From Fragum whitleyi (Eukaryota > Mollusca > Bivalvia > Cardiida > Cardiidae), in assembly GCA_948146395.1 (NCBI GenBank), contig OX411559.1, positions 40,487,932 to 40,551,931 on the forward strand: DNA of 64,000 bases. The letters run 5' to 3'. The notes beneath the pieces are model-generated. The model saw only the letters and a list, made by a program, of their open reading frames with translations, did no database searches and was not told the DNA's origin. The position numbers and the translations under genes were made by a program. Shown here one piece after another: positions 34,996 through 62,670 of the stretch (positions are counted from its first letter, which is position 1; every line of letters starts with the position of its first letter).

Positions 34996-35608
34996 AAGTT
35001 GACAAATTTAGGACAATTTGAAAGGAGTTTTACGTCGACCCTTGTAACAAAACATGTGTTTTGTGATGTGTTCCTTTACACTTTATTTCATACTGACGCC
35101 AAGAAAAAAACGCCTTGGTAAAATGTGAAATTTCTTTTCCATGTGGCATTTTACATCCCGATAAAACTTGGTTAATTTTGATAAAAAGAATGTCTAAACT
35201 TCAGAGGCGGTTAGGGTTTTTTTCGAGGAACATGTGCGCCTTTTTAAGATTGTTGCTTCAATAAAAATTACACATGTTTCTCTAGCATTTGATATGCATG
35301 TCAGTGATTCACGCATGAAGTGTATATTTCAATTTTGTAAACCTATCCTTTTCATGTTTTCAAAAATAATCCAACATTTTGTTTTAAGTTCAAATAAAAA
35401 AACACCCTATGCATTTGAAACTGACTTTATAAACTGATTTAATAATGGAAATCTAATCAACTACTTCTTCTTCTTCTTTATCTTCTTCTTCGTTTTATGC
35501 ATTTTTATTGTTTAGCGTCAGAAAGCGTTATTATAAGGAAATCGATTTAGGACCTTAATCTCCGTTTTTGTTTATATTTGTAAACAAATTTGTTTATAAC
35601 AAATTTGG

Positions 35609-36810
35609 TTATATTCCTGCTTACCTTCTTCAGTATTCGAAACCCACTTCCTTATATGGATAAAAAATAGGCAAACATTACATTCAAGTCACATTATATA
35701 ACAAATCGTGATGACAAAATAGAATGAGCTATATCCATAAGGTCAGAGATTCGCAGTGCAGAGGTCCGAAGATCGAATCTCCCTCTCACCTTTTCTTATA
35801 TATCTGCATGAAGTAATTTCCTATTGCTCAGTGGCCTTTACATAAAATGAAAATAGGTTTAAGAAAAGTTACGGATAGATTTTTCATTTTTCATAATCCT
35901 CCTTTTTCGATCTCTGGCTATGTTAGCAAGATTTTATTTTATCTAAGATAAAAATCATTCTTGTGAACTCGTGGATATTATCGAAAGTTAACGAAAGATA
36001 ATGAAAGACAGGCCAACTATGTTTTCCAATATACATGCTTTTTTGACTCGTCGAATGTATACTAAGTCAATGGAATTACAAGTAAAAAACGTATACAAGA
36101 TATTCAGTCTGATCACAATTGTTCTTTTCTTGGTTTGTGAGTATTTGAAATCCTACATTAAATCCCTTGAATTATTTTAGATATGACACGTCATTTGCAA
36201 AATAGTGGACATGAATGTCAGCATGTATGTCGATTTTAATTGTTTTGGTGTCTTATTGAAAAATACAACACCAAAAATGATCATTTTTATGCATAATCTG
36301 AATATGGGTCTGTCGACATCGGCAATCACAAATTATTCAGTTCTGTCATCTATGTGAACCCCGTGAAATTCACGCTGTCTACAGAGGCAACATTTTTCTT
36401 ACTACATGTCGTCTTTGGGGAGCCGCTGTGTGTTTATTTTTTTGAATTATGGCTTCAAATTTGGAAGAAATATCGGCGGATGATTAGACTTCAGGTGTGT
36501 ACAAGTTGAAATAGCATTTATTGAGAGATAGGCGAAATATGAGAGCATAAAGTCTAATTTCATAACTTTTCATGGGAAACCTCCGAAATAATCAATGATT
36601 GTGGCCTTAATTGGGAGGGATATGAGTAAAGATTTATTCTATAGAAGCGCTGAACACCTACACGATCATTTATCTGCTTTAGAGTACCAAAGCTTCAATC
36701 GTTTATTTACACGAATAAATTTATTTGACCTACCGTCTCCTTGGCATAATGTTCCGATGCTGTCATCGTTGACTCTCATCCGTCATCGCCCCAGCCGGTT
36801 GTACGGTGTG
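35609..36810. repeat. intact right arm of the inverted repeat
   Basis: This arm shows the ancestral order without the insertions found on the left. It includes a short segment (about 35814-36019) missing from the left arm. Related DNA is also at about 46720-47390 (ATATTACCGAAAGGTTACGA, ACAGGTCAACTATATTTTCG), so the arm belongs to a repeat family. Confidence 0.85.
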
Positions 36811-37104
36811 TATAAAGTTTTTTTATTACATTTTATCATTTTTTGGTTATGAAGTAATTTTCTGAAATTGATCGTGAGATAAGTGCGACTCTTCTCAAAT
36901 TGCTTATATCATGAATATAAAGTGAATCTTTGTTTTTAGCGTTTAGCTTTTTTAAACGGCTTTTTAAAGTTTTGTTAAGTGACTCAATCAAAAACGAATT
37001 TGTAAGACGTATAAAAAAATGGCGCCCATCCCGTCTGCCGAACCCTACATGGGTCGATCTTAAAAAGCCAAAAAGATAATCAATATGTTTGATGGGAATT
37101 AACC
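36811..37104. other. spacer, nothing recognised
   Basis: AT-rich, with no repeat ends or coding signal seen. Confidence 0.4.
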
Positions 37105-37382
37105 GTTTGTTTGTTTGTTTTGTTTCAATATGGTTTTACGCAGCGTTCAACAATTTTCTATCGCGGCTGGCGCTCCAAACAATGGATTCCTGGTATTCCT
37201 CACACCAGTACTACCATCAAACCCTTTCCTAGCCCCAGTTGCTCTCCCGCATAGGCCTGCGATTATCGTTCCGTTGGTGGGAGACTAAAAGACGGAGAGA
37301 ATGAGTGCTGCCGTCGGATATCGACTCGGGTTTTTTTTGTATTTTAGTCAGACGCGCTACCAATGCGCTATGACGGCGACTA
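37105..37382 (-). mobile_element. SINE-A, near full length, minus strand
   Basis: On the minus strand a tRNA-like head (GTCGCCGTCATAGCGCATTG, GTAGCGCGTCTG) leads to a body with GGGCTAGGAAAGGGTTTGAT, GTTTGGAGCGCCAGCCGCGA and a tail rich in CAAA units. The B-box region is disturbed by a T-run. Confidence 0.8.
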
Positions 37383-37494
37383 GAGAATCAAACGGAATAT
37401 AGTATGATTATTTGAAAATTTGAGTTTTTGATGGTCTACCGTCAACTTCTATTACCGTACAATATCGCGTGGTTTTCAAAGGAAACTATTTTGG

Positions 37495-37893
37495 AATGGT
37501 TTTATCGTGGTACTCAATGAGCGTGCGGAACGAGTTTTGAATGAAATTTAAGGAAGATTATACAATATCGCCAAATTCGTTCAAACTGGACGAATTAAGC
37601 GAGATTTTATTACCTTCCACTAAAATATTAACGTACTTTCCAATTTCTGTGTCTTAACCAACCAATCAGACAATTTAAAATCCCCAGCCTAAAAAACAGG
37701 AAAACGTTTGATTAATTTCAATGAAAGTTGATTGTTTGAACGAATTCGATTTCTTACTTTTCCTTCCGATTTCGGAGCATTTTTAGTGATATCAAGAGTC
37801 TTTGATAGAAATGAACAGAGCGATGAGTGGCGAATTTTGAATAGTTTTGATCAAGATGAATGCTGTTTACTTTTTGACGATTAATCGTTACAA
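37495..37893 (+). mobile_element. M1 MITE, diverged full-length copy
   Basis: The central palindrome is CAATATCGCCAAATTCGTTC..GGACGAATTAAGCGAGATTT, bracketed by AAGGAAGATTA and ATTACCTTCC. The right arm has GAAATGAACAGAGCGATGAG and the end TTTTTGACGATTAATCG. Both termini are eroded. Confidence 0.7.
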
Positions 37894-37912
37894 TTCAATC
37901 GATTAAAGAAAC

Positions 37913-38133
37913 TTGACCCATCACGCGAAAGAGGACCATCTGGGAACTCCGTCAAATGAATATTTTAAATAGGAATTGGATTCAGCACCAGCAAATGAGA
38001 TGGTGGATTTGGGAAATAATTATAAGGGAAGGTACAATAATCATTATCAAAGTCTCGACCCTGGTCAGTCTGCGCAGATCGCCTTTAAGCACTTCCCAGG
38101 TTGTCCATTATTGCTTGCCGGGTCACAAATGTA
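37913..38133. mobile_element. M4 MITE
   Basis: The ends are TGACCCATCACGCGAAAGAG and GCTTGCCGGGTCAC. The centre has CTCGACCCTGGTCAGTCTGC. It is shorter than the 9098 copy because half of the central hairpin is lost. Confidence 0.75.
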
Positions 38134-38167
38134 ACAATTCAAGTCAATTCAAATCACGGGTTTTTGT

Positions 38168-38392
38168 CGTTTGTTTATTTGTTTGTTTCAATGGGGCTTT
38201 GTACCGCTTTAAACAATCTTTCAGTCTCATCGTGGCGGTCAGAGCACCTCACAATGGATTTCTGGTAAATCTCACAACAGTACTACCATTACACCCTTTC
38301 CTACCCTCCAGTTGCTATCCCACAAAGGTCTGTGATTATCAACTCATTTGTAGGAGATAAAAAGAAATAAAGGATGAGTGCCGCCATCGTGT
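38168..38392 (-). mobile_element. SINE-A, minus strand, head truncated
   Basis: In reverse: AATGGGGCTTTGTACCGCTT, TCATCGTGGCGGTCAGAGC, GGATTTCTGGTAAATCTCAC, ACCCTTTCCTACCCTCCAGT and GAGTGCCGCCATCG. Confidence 0.75.
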
Positions 38393-39271
38393 ATTTCTGT
38401 CATTGCATATTCACATATCCGAGGTTAAGTTCGGTGGCCTATAATATACTGATTTGAAAGGGTGACATTTATTACGAAACGCCCTTTATAAAATCACAAG
38501 GACTTGAATTCATGGTCTATTTTGGCAATTGACTTTAATGGAAAACATCGTTTCAATCACAGGCGATTGTTTCTAAATCCTATCATTATTATTTTTTTAA
38601 AAGGGGGAAATGAGTAGACGGGTGCTCGGGCCGAATATTGCGGTTGTACTGGCATGGGAAGCAACCGTGAGCTATGGTCAGTTACACAAGCTGCCGCGAT
38701 AAAACTGATTACCGTTGAAAGTATTATTAACTCAATGAGCTGAAAGAACGAAAGTCGTTTTTTCAAATCCATAGATCCCAGGGAATCAGTTTAAGTCTAG
38801 CTATAAATTTTTAATTGAAAAACCTTACACACTTCGCGCAAATGACGATATAGACCAGAAATCGATTTTGACGCGAATGAGTCCTGTGGGTCGATAGATC
38901 AATACCGATACCACTGAATTAAAAACAATCTTTGATCTATTTTGAATTAAAGAGGCGTTGGAATTGAAAAGCACAATTATAGAGAAAAGGAGAGAAATTG
39001 CTTAAAAAATCAATTTCTCTTTTTTCTTCAATGTTTCCTACTTGATTGCCTTCAGTGAGTAATAAGTACGGTTTGGTTGAAAATGGATACATAAACAGGC
39101 ATAAAGGATCCTATTCTTTTTTGGATACAAAGTATCCTTTATTGATTCATGAATAATGAATTTCACATCTTTAAAGAATTGAAGATTAAGTCTAATGTCA
39201 TTTTTATTGTCATTTAGCCAGGTTTTCCTGAAAAAAAAAAAAAACGGATCAGATATATATGATCCTTGAGG
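38393..39271. other. intergenic DNA, nothing recognised
   Basis: No gene or defined repeat was seen. Short frames lack recognisable domains. Confidence 0.4.
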
Positions 39272-39530
39272 CTAAAATTGGCCATCCGGGAGCTACGTAA
39301 ATCAAATATTTGAAAAACAAATCGGGCTCGGCAAAGAATGACCAAAGGTCACTTTTCCAAAATTATAATGTCAGAAGATAGAATAATCATTGAGTTCAAG
39401 ACAATCAAGCCAGATCGAAAGGTATAGACTATGGTCAGACTGCGCGCTCCGCGCTGCATGGCCAGTGTCAATACTTTACGTATATCCAAGATGGTCCTTT
39501 GTTTTTTACGAAGACGGGTCTATGGGCTGG
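39272..39530. mobile_element. M4 MITE, diverged
   Basis: It contains GGCCATCCGGGAGCTACGTA, AATATTTGAAAAACAAATCG, GACTATGGTCAGACTGCGCG and GATGGTCCTTTGTTTTTTAC, followed by GACGGGTC. The interior hairpin is GGTCAGACTGCGCGCTCCGC..GCTGCATGGCCAG. Confidence 0.55.
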
Positions 39531-40752
39531 TACGTTACATTTCCAACAATTTTACGTCAGTATAAACCATAAACATTGAGTTACCTAGATAAGCACACGA
39601 TTCAATCAGATAATCTGCCGACTGCCTAAAGAGATATTAAACCTTTGTCTATTTACAGAGTACATTGTGAAAACAGGCTGGCCAGATACTTTGCTTTATG
39701 CATATGTGAAATTGTTGGAAATATTACGCACTGGCTCATATATCTTTCCATCAAACTTACTTCTAACTTAAAATTTTGAGACCGTAGGATAACACTCTCA
39801 TAGACATATAAGGTAGAAGGAATGCTGGGTTTGCGTGTCTAATAGTCAATAAGAAGTAGCCTGTTACCCGTTCATACTGTCTGACGAGACTATTGCTCAG
39901 CTTTGGAAAAGAATTGAAGACTCTTTCAAACGGCCTTCACTTATTTCTTGGAGTTGAGCCTCTGGAGTTGAGCTTGAAAGATTACATGTCTGTCCAATGC
40001 TTTAATTAAATATGCATTAACTAGAGGATTTTCAGATGATTTTAACATGGCCTAATCGCAGTTAAAAGTTCAAAATTTAACTTCTTATGATGTTCCTTTA
40101 GCTTCGATTAATTGTTTTAGTTTGATTGCGACAAATGTTCAAGCTCATTCAGTCGTTCTCTTACACACGACCCTGTTTTTAAGTCCATGACAAAGAGGAA
40201 GTGGTTTAAACCAACTGCTACCCAATTTTTACAGCTGGTTGACTTTGGCTATTTTGTGTCCACAATGTTGACCGTGGGGCTTGAACCAGGGACCTCCGGG
40301 TCACGAGTTCAGCGCTGGACTAGGCCAACATGGGAGTCAATGTTGTTCAACTAGTGTCTTCTGAAAAACGAACAAAAGCAGTTTTGCCTTTCCCGAATCC
40401 CCTTAAAAATAAATAAATTAAAAAAAATCCCGGATGAGTTAATTTCAAATTCAAAAAGTATTCACCTTACGAAATAGTATCTTGCATGCAGTTACATCAT
40501 CTCTCATTTAATACAGGTATGTGTTACCTGATATTGACTTTTCAACATAACGCAATGAAGCGTCACTTTTCAGATTCATAATTGCACCTAAAAGGTTGTG
40601 TATTTGATTCATCTTATACCGTTTGATGATATAAAAACGAACCAAGCGAGCAGAAAGTGTATTTGTCATAAAGAGGATCGGCAAAATGTTGCAAGAGAGG
40701 CCCATTAAACTGCAAATTGAAACGAATACCTGTCTGTTCGTTCCTCTCATTT
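39531..40752. other. intergenic DNA with a tRNA-like relic
   Basis: Minus-strand TTGGCCTAGTCCAGCGCTGA, then GGAGGTCCCTGGTTCAAGCC at about 40255-40335 looks like a tRNA-derived SINE head with a recognisable B box. No body matching SINE-A or SINE-B follows. The rest is unassigned. Confidence 0.45.
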
Positions 40753-42836
<2,084 letters not shown>

Positions 42837-44795
42837 TCTCTTTCTCGCATCTCTCTTTCATACGCCGATTCAGTCGAATATTATTTATTTTCTTTTAGTT
42901 CTTTGTCCATAGCCTGCCTTTCCATCCGTCCATCTTCTGCCCTCCGTCAATTCACTGTCAATATGTGTGTGTATGCAACTGAATAAAGCAAAACAAATTG
43001 AAGATGAATACTTCAAAAACACAGTCATTTATTTTGGCAGATCAAATCAATTAAAAGTTGTATCACAACAGAAATAAATAAAACTGGAGACATAATCCAA
43101 CCCGTAAAATGTATACGCCACCTTGGAGCCCGCCTTGACGAAACGCCAACTCTGAAAGAGCATACTCAAAATAAATAAATAAATAAATATATAAATATAT
43201 AAATCAATAAATAAATAAATAAATGAAAATAAACAATCATATTGAACTTATTTAGGATATAAAAAACGAATACGACAGTATTTCGACAAGTCAAAAGTAA
43301 AGTAATTACTTAAATCAGTACATCAAAAATGCTTTTTAAAATGGGGTCCTGAAAGACTTACGATGTGAAAATTATAACAATAATGATTACTATAATGAGT
43401 AAAATGTGTTTGAATATATGTTATTTAGTTTTACACCTGATAAAATCTTTATCTCATAAATTCTATAAATTTTTGTCTTTTTCCTCTCAAGATTTGAGAT
43501 GTATTGTCTAAATAAAGCTAAAGAAAAATTCTGTTAGAAAGATTATGCTAATTATTCTTTGTGTTTGTGTTTTAGAAAATTAAACGAATCATGAGTAATT
43601 AGGATTTGTATAAAGATTTTTCCACATGCACAAAGTTAAAAAAAAGAAAAAAAAAATACTGGATGTTTCCCTATGTAAAAAGCGTACTTTTGACCGCTAC
43701 TTTTTTTCAATCAAATTCCCTCAAAAATTTGAAAGTTTTGTTAAATCATCATTTTGATTTAGGAAGAAACAGACGTTATTGAAATCTCTGTACGAGGATG
43801 GCTGAAAATTACGCGGACTTTAACTATTACTTTAAAATTCCCCAACGGAATTGAATAAATTTTGCACGGGTCTCAAGCTATTTAATGTTGAAATAATACA
43901 AGATTTACAAGAGTTTGATATGACTGTGATGAACATAATCCAAGAGCAACCCATTTCATAACATCACTTCCTTTACTAGTGTTGTTGTCCGTAATTGGCC
44001 CCTTTATTTTTACCCAAAAATAATTCCAAACTTCGCCCATTTAGGTGTTTATGTAATATGTAAGGAACTTTAGAATTAAAGTGTAATCCATTCAGTATTT
44101 TTTTCCAATTCAATGTCAGTCTATAAGCTAAGCACACGCGTCAATTTTTGAGCTTCGAAATGACGGCACCGGTGCAGGTATAGACTACCGGGCAATAATG
44201 AAGTTCTTCTGGACCTGTGGAAAACCTAACAGAGACGTTTAACCATTTGCTGTTTAATCCCTGCTTTTTACGTGCCTGTGATTTTATGATTGAGAAAACA
44301 TTGTGAAAAAGAAGTAATTGCTTCTGACAAGCAATTTCTTCTTTTTCCACACTATTTTCTACCCTACTGAATGGTTATTTTTCAAATTAAATCCACTTTA
44401 AATTTTCGTCTGCAAAACCTTTGAATTTGGACAGGTCTAAAATTTAGTAAAACAGGAAACGGTTAAACTATAAAATATGCTAAAATGGTATTCAAATATA
44501 AGAAGATATCTTCTTTTTAAATGATTAAAAAGGTTTTTTTTGAATAGAGAGATTCTACAGGACGACACTAGGAAAATTGACAAGGTTACCTCAACGTTGG
44601 ATCTGTAGCTGTCACAGATCAACATTTATCTAATAACTATACATATATCCGTGTGCTAACATCCCATATGATATTTTTTATGATATCACATAGTTATTTT
44701 TAGAACAATGATATCATGCGGTTATTTCTAGAAACTTGCATTTCGGTTAGAAACGTCGACGAAAACAAGACAAATAGAGATAATAAGATAAATAT
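42837..44795. other. intergenic DNA, nothing recognised
   Basis: It contains an (AATA)n tract near 43170-43225 and AT-rich runs. No gene was seen. A 5' UTR exon and promoter for eEF1A copy 2 may lie here or closer to 45 kb, but could not be identified. Confidence 0.45.
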
Positions 44796-44938
44796 TATAC
44801 GTACTTAGTGTATTGTACCAAAAATATCTAACTCGGTTGTGGGAATTGATAATTGTCTCGGCAGAGCCTCGACCATGATCAATTCTCCCAACCTCGTAAG
44901 ATATTTTTTTCATACAAAACACTAAGTACGTATTATAT
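44796..44938. repeat. ~143-bp imperfect hairpin element
   Basis: The left arm has TACGTACTTAGTGTATTGTA, AAAATATCTAACTCGG and GGGAATTGAT. The right arm has the complement: ATCAATTCTCCCAACC, CGTAAGATATTTTTTTC and AAACACTAAGTACGTATTA. Confidence 0.8.
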
Positions 44939-45341
44939 ATCAGAGCAATATCTAATTCACATAACACACTATAGCTCATCATTTTGGATCAGATTGTTAT
45001 GAAAATATTACTTATTCAATGGATGAAGCCATACAGAAGTTGTGTTGATTGTTGAATTGAGTATTTTGAAAAGTTTTGATTTACAACGGAATTTGTCAAT
45101 ACCGTAGCGTCATATTGACGTGCCGTGCGCCTATATGCTTAGGAGCGGTTGCTACAGGTGACCAACTAGTTGGATTGCATAGAAATTTGCATGATATATA
45201 GATAATAATGCCGCATTCAAATAACAGTGTTGTTTTGCTTTCAAAATCTGCGCGAGTCTACATAATTTTTGATTTACCCTCGTGCATGATAAAAAAGTAT
45301 TACACCCCAAATACACAATTTTTGAAAGTAAAAGGCAAAGG

Positions 45342-45640
45342 ATGAATAAAATTAGCGACATTTATTACCTCCCTTTAATAAAAAGCATACAAGTTCTATA
45401 AATAGCTTCCTGTTTCTTCAAGAACCTATCAGGCACTTACACTTTCAATTATGTCTCAGAAATCGGGATTTTTGTCTAGCCTTTTTTAAATTTTGCATGA
45501 CATTGTTGATCCTATCTTTTTCAGTGAGTTTTTGAAAAGGTTTGAGTGAGTGTTTGGAATGAATGAATGGAGCGCTTAGCGAGTGATTTGGAATGGTTTT
45601 GATCGAGATGTTTGTCAATTTCACGATCTTGTTGACTGTA
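45342..45640 (+). mobile_element. M1 MITE, right half, next to eEF1A copy 2
   Basis: It begins inside the central palindrome (AATAAAATTAGCGACATTTA, TTACCTCCC) and ends TTGTCAATTTCACGATCTTG, TTGACTGTA. Its end lies 19 bp before the splice acceptor of copy 2 exon 1, so the MITE forms the 3' end of the 5' UTR intron. Confidence 0.85.
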
Positions 45641-45659
45641 GCTACTGTTTTGTTTACAG

Positions 45660-45681
45660 GTGACCGACCCGAATAAGAATC
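45660..45681 (+). other. 5' UTR portion of the first coding exon, eEF1A copy 2
   Basis: After the acceptor TTTTGTTTACAG (AG at 45658-45659), 22 nt GTGACCGACCCGAATAAGAA,TC precede the ATG. This implies an upstream non-coding first exon, not located. Confidence 0.7.
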
Positions 45682-59251
<13,570 letters not shown>

Positions 59252-59640
59252 GGGACTGTTGACAGTGTATTGGTTGCTTACATAGCTAGATCTGACAAAG
59301 ATACAAAAAGAGGGGATATTTGGAATTTAAAATTGAAATACATGTATTTAATTATTACTTGCACAAATTCTATATTGTGGGTACTCATAGAAATCGTCTC
59401 ACCGATCGATTTCAATGTGTGACACGATTCCAATGAGTACCCACAACAAAGGGTTTCTATCAGAAATAAAGATTTATATTGACATATGCCCCCTCATTTC
59501 TGATCCTCTGCAAAATCAATTTTTCCAAAGGAACAACAATTTATCTTTGAATAAAAATACAGCCGTACTTGAACCATTAACAGAAAAACAAATAAAAAAT
59601 AATTCATACGATTCAATGTGTAAAAATATTTCAAATGTTT
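59252..59640 (+). terminator. copy 2 3' UTR with candidate poly(A) signals
   Basis: AATAAA lies at 59465-59470 and 59550-59555, about 215 and 300 nt after the stop. A hairpin (59384-59447, arms TTGTGGGTACTCAT and ATGAGTACCCACAA) lies between the stop and these signals. Which signal is used is unknown. Confidence 0.55.
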
Positions 59641-60453
59641 TGCGTATTAATTAACCCTTAACCAGCTGGGGATGTTTTTTTTTTATCAAAGAAATTACTA
59701 AGTTTGGGATATTTCCACTATCTTGGCTTGTTCTTTGTTTGTTTGTTATCTTCTCTCTTCTATTAATTATGTCTGTGCATGCTTATCTTAATTCAATCAG
59801 TCCGCCTAAAATTTGTGTACGGCAGAAATATTTCGTGAACAAAATGAAACAGCAAACACTGAATTGAAGTATTACAGATAAGTCGGCGATGCAAAATTAT
59901 CTGATGTAAAACAAGGCATAAATGAAAGCACCAATCTGTCTATAACGGAGTATTAAATACATTCCCTTTTACCAGATGAAAATGTGTTGTTGTATTTTAG
60001 CCGAAATCAGAATTTATGCTCCAAATAAATTGCAGAATACCAAAAGGTATGCCTTACATAATAGTATACCGATATCCGTCTGTCCGTACGTCTGTCTGAT
60101 CAAAAATATAAACTGAATCTGTGAACTACAGTCAAACTTGTATTTAGAGATTGCTCGTTGGACCGCGAAAGATGGTCTCTAAAGCGATAGGATTCTTCAT
60201 ATTCCATTGAGTATCAAATGGTAATGACCAAGTTAAGTGCAGACATTGCAACCACTAATTCCAAACTTAATCCTATGTTGATCCTATGTTGTTTAAACTC
60301 ATTAAAATCGTTTAAAGAGTTAAACAGTAAAAAGATTGTTCTTTTTTTCTAAGATATTCCGCTTTTTTCAAAGGAACTTTTTACACGAGTCGCTTACTAA
60401 AGACGGCCTCTTGAAAGAGATTGTCGCTTCAACAAGATCGAATGGAGATATAC
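59641..60453. other. downstream flank with a diverged M2-like element
   Basis: About 60122-60430 begins CTACAGTCAAACTTGTATTT, AGAGATTGCTCGTTGGACCG and ends GAGATTGTCGCTTCAACAAG. It resembles an old M2 relative with GAGA replacing GCGACC words. No gene was recognised. Confidence 0.45.
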
Positions 60454-60880
60454 ATAGAGGATAATCGTTTGTTTCAGTGTAAGATCAATTTATATTTCAT
60501 TGAGTGAACGTCAAAAGCTATATTTTCACGAGTGGCAGAGCCACGAGTGAAAATATAGATTTTGTTGTTCACGAAATGAAATATTTATCGATCTTACTCG
60601 AAAAACAAACGATTATTCTATTTCTTTAATGCAAAAAGGAGACAAAATGTGAAATTTCTAGGACTTATTTTCGTAAAGCGCGTCATTTTGCACGTGATTG
60701 CTATGCAACGTTCATTATGACGTCACTTATTTCGCCCTGCATAGATGACGTCAGATAGGGTGAATTGCACCAAAGCAGGGTATAAGTTTTTGATAATTTC
60801 ACTGCTTTTGCGGTGAGATTATCAAGTGATAATCTACCGTTATTCCTCGATAAACCACCGAAAAGCATTAAAGAATTTCC
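60454..60880. mobile_element. M6 foldback element
   Basis: GAGGATAATCGTTTGTTTCA, GATCAATTTATATTTCATTG is mirrored by GAAATGAAATATTTATCGAT, AAACAAACGATTATTCTATT. Nested inside is a palindrome, TATATTTTCACGAGTGGC AGA GCCACGAGTGAAAATATA (about 60520-60558). Then come TGACGTCACTTATT and GGTGAGATTATCAAGTGATA. Relatives are at 19925-20160 and 52555-52760. Confidence 0.8.
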
Positions 60881-60914
60881 GGTAACTTCAATAATATTCC
60901 AGTTACAATACTTC

Positions 60915-61541
60915 CGGGTACAGTTAAGAACATCCTGAGATTAACAGGATAAAATCGTCCAATTATTTTGATCGATTTGACTAAAATGTTGATCATTTTG
61001 AACGATTTTGAAACGTTTCTGAACAATTTTGCAGCGTTCTTTAGAGATTTTTTGTGGATACTCTGACTTGGATCGACACCTTTTGCACCATAATGCCCCT
61101 TTTCTCGGGTCTAATACGTATGAATGAGAAGTACAGTTAAAATATCGTAAAATTGACACTCATTCGGTCTAAACCATTGTAAATTATTCACTTAGCGCTC
61201 CAATCAATATATTAATTCCAAACACTCACTCAACTCGATCCAAAACGCTCCGAAACCATTTCGAAATGGTTCAAAAAGATCCACATTGTATTCAAATCGA
61301 CTAAATTATTCTATGACTTTATTGGCAGTTAATGTTATAAAGTGTCTGATTGGTCCACGAAAACACACTGTCAGAAAAGTACGTATACATTTTATTGAAG
61401 AGAGTTAATAAATATCGCTAATTTTGTTCGAACAAAATTAGCGATATTGGACAACCTCCCTTTAATTTCACTCAAAACTTGTTCCATACACTCATTCAAT
61501 GTCATTTTAAAATCAACCATCTCATCAATTTCACGTGTTTC
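60915..61541 (-). mobile_element. M1 MITE fragment plus full inverted M1 copy
   Basis: 60915-61060 is a piece of an M1 right arm. The full copy runs 61132-61541: TACAGTTAAAATATCGTAAA, ATTGACAC to TCATCAATTTCACGTG, with a perfect central palindrome ATCGCTAATTTTGTTC GAACAAAATTAGCGAT at about 61416-61447. Confidence 0.85.
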
Positions 61542-61578
61542 TTTAGAAATAAGCACAATCACTTTCAACAGTACAGTG

Positions 61579-61777
61579 TTGTCCGTGGTCTAGAAGTAGA
61601 GCGTCGGTCTCTTGACAAAAAAAGGTCCTGAGTCCGATTCCCGGGAGCGGCTATCGATCTTGGTTCTTTCATTGACCTACGCGGGTATTGGTGTATTTTC
61701 CAGGAAGCAGAATCGAGAGGGATTAATCTCAGTTGTAAGAGACTCTCAAACGATGTAAAAAATAAATAGGTTTAAAA
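61579..61777 (+). mobile_element. SINE-B with 13-bp target-site duplication
   Basis: The full SINE (GTCCGTGGTCTAGAAGTAGA, GAGTCCGATTCCCGGGAGCG, TTCCAGGAAGCAGAATCGAG, AATAAATAGG tail) is bracketed by CAACAGTACAGTG at 61566-61578 and 61778-61790. The body has lost part of the CACATTCGGC tract. Confidence 0.92.
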
Positions 61778-61833
61778 CAACAGTACAGTGAAGATGAGTT
61801 CTAGTGAATAACCCGTCGCTTTACCCTATTCCT

Positions 61834-62242
61834 TTAGTTAGGTACATCGATATATTGACAATATGAATGATTTTGGAATGAAATTGAATGGGTGTAATGA
61901 TCGAGTTTTGAATGATTTTCAAGAGATGTAAACATGATAGATAATTTCGTCCAATTGGACGAAATTAGTTATAATGTTTTACCTCGCTCTAATTTAATTT
62001 ACGTATTTTTAAGGTTTAGTGTTTTCACGGATAAATCAGACGCTTAATCAACACAAGCCAATAGTATAATGCAATGTTTTATCCATTTGATTGAAATTTT
62101 GATAATTTTAAACGATTTTGTAGCGTTTATTTACAATTTCGGAGCTTTTTAAGTTATTGGCATGAATTACTTTAAAGAATAAGCGAGTGATTTTGAATGG
62201 TTTTGTCGGAATGATTATCAATGTCGCGTTGTGATTGACTGT
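61834..62242 (+). mobile_element. M1 MITE, full length
   Basis: It begins TAGTTAGGTACATCGATATA, TTGACAATATG and ends CAATGTCGCGTTGTGATTGA, CTGT. The central palindrome is GATAATTTCGTCCAATTGGA, CGAAATTAGTTAT. Confidence 0.8.
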
Positions 62243-62389
62243 CTCAGCAATGAAGTGGCTTTCTTCTCAACCCCTTTATAATATCCATGTTTCTTTAATG
62301 CTTTTTGGTCGTTTATCGAAGAATAACGGTAAATTATCATTTTGATAAACTCATCGCATTACTATCTAAATTATCAAAAACTTATATCC

Positions 62390-62670
62390 CGCTTCCAAAG
62401 CGCAGTGGTAGCGCATCGGACTATCATTCAAAAGATCCCAGGTTCAATTCCCGACGGTGGAATTAACCTTTTCGACTATTTATCTCCCAATAATGGGTCG
62501 ATAATCGTAGACCTATGTTGGATAGCAGTTGGAGGCTAGGAAAGGATGTAATGGTAGTACTAGTGGAAGAAATACCAGAAATCAATTGTTAGGCGCTACA
62601 GCCGACGCGAAATAACTGAAAGATTGTTGAAAGCGGCGTATAATCCCATGCAAACGAATAAATCAAGCTA
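62390..62670 (+). mobile_element. SINE-A, near full length
   Basis: Head CAAAGCGCAGTGGTAGCGCA, TCGG (A box) and CCAGGTTCAATTCCCGACGG (B box); body with ATAATCGTAGACCTATGTTG and GGAGGCTAGGAAAGGATGTA; tail TTGAAAGCGGCGTATAATCC, then CAAACGAATAAATC. It is the best-preserved long form of the family besides 24229-24421. Confidence 0.85.

Larger units (their letters stand above)
26741..36810. mobile_element. large inverted-repeat element with a nest of insertions in its left arm
   Basis: The right arm (35609-36810, ~1.2 kb) is uninterrupted. The left arm is the same sequence inverted but split into pieces at 26741-27462, about 32846-32858, 33543-33633 and 34618-34803. The outer ends share ACACACCGTACAACCGG. 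Arms match closely with scattered mismatches. The loop is 34804-35608. The left arm lost an internal piece between two ATAG words and gained three insertions: 27463-32845 (with a LINE inside), 32859-33538 and 33634-34617. No transposase was seen. It could be a foldback-type element or an ancient inverted duplication. Confidence 0.85.
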
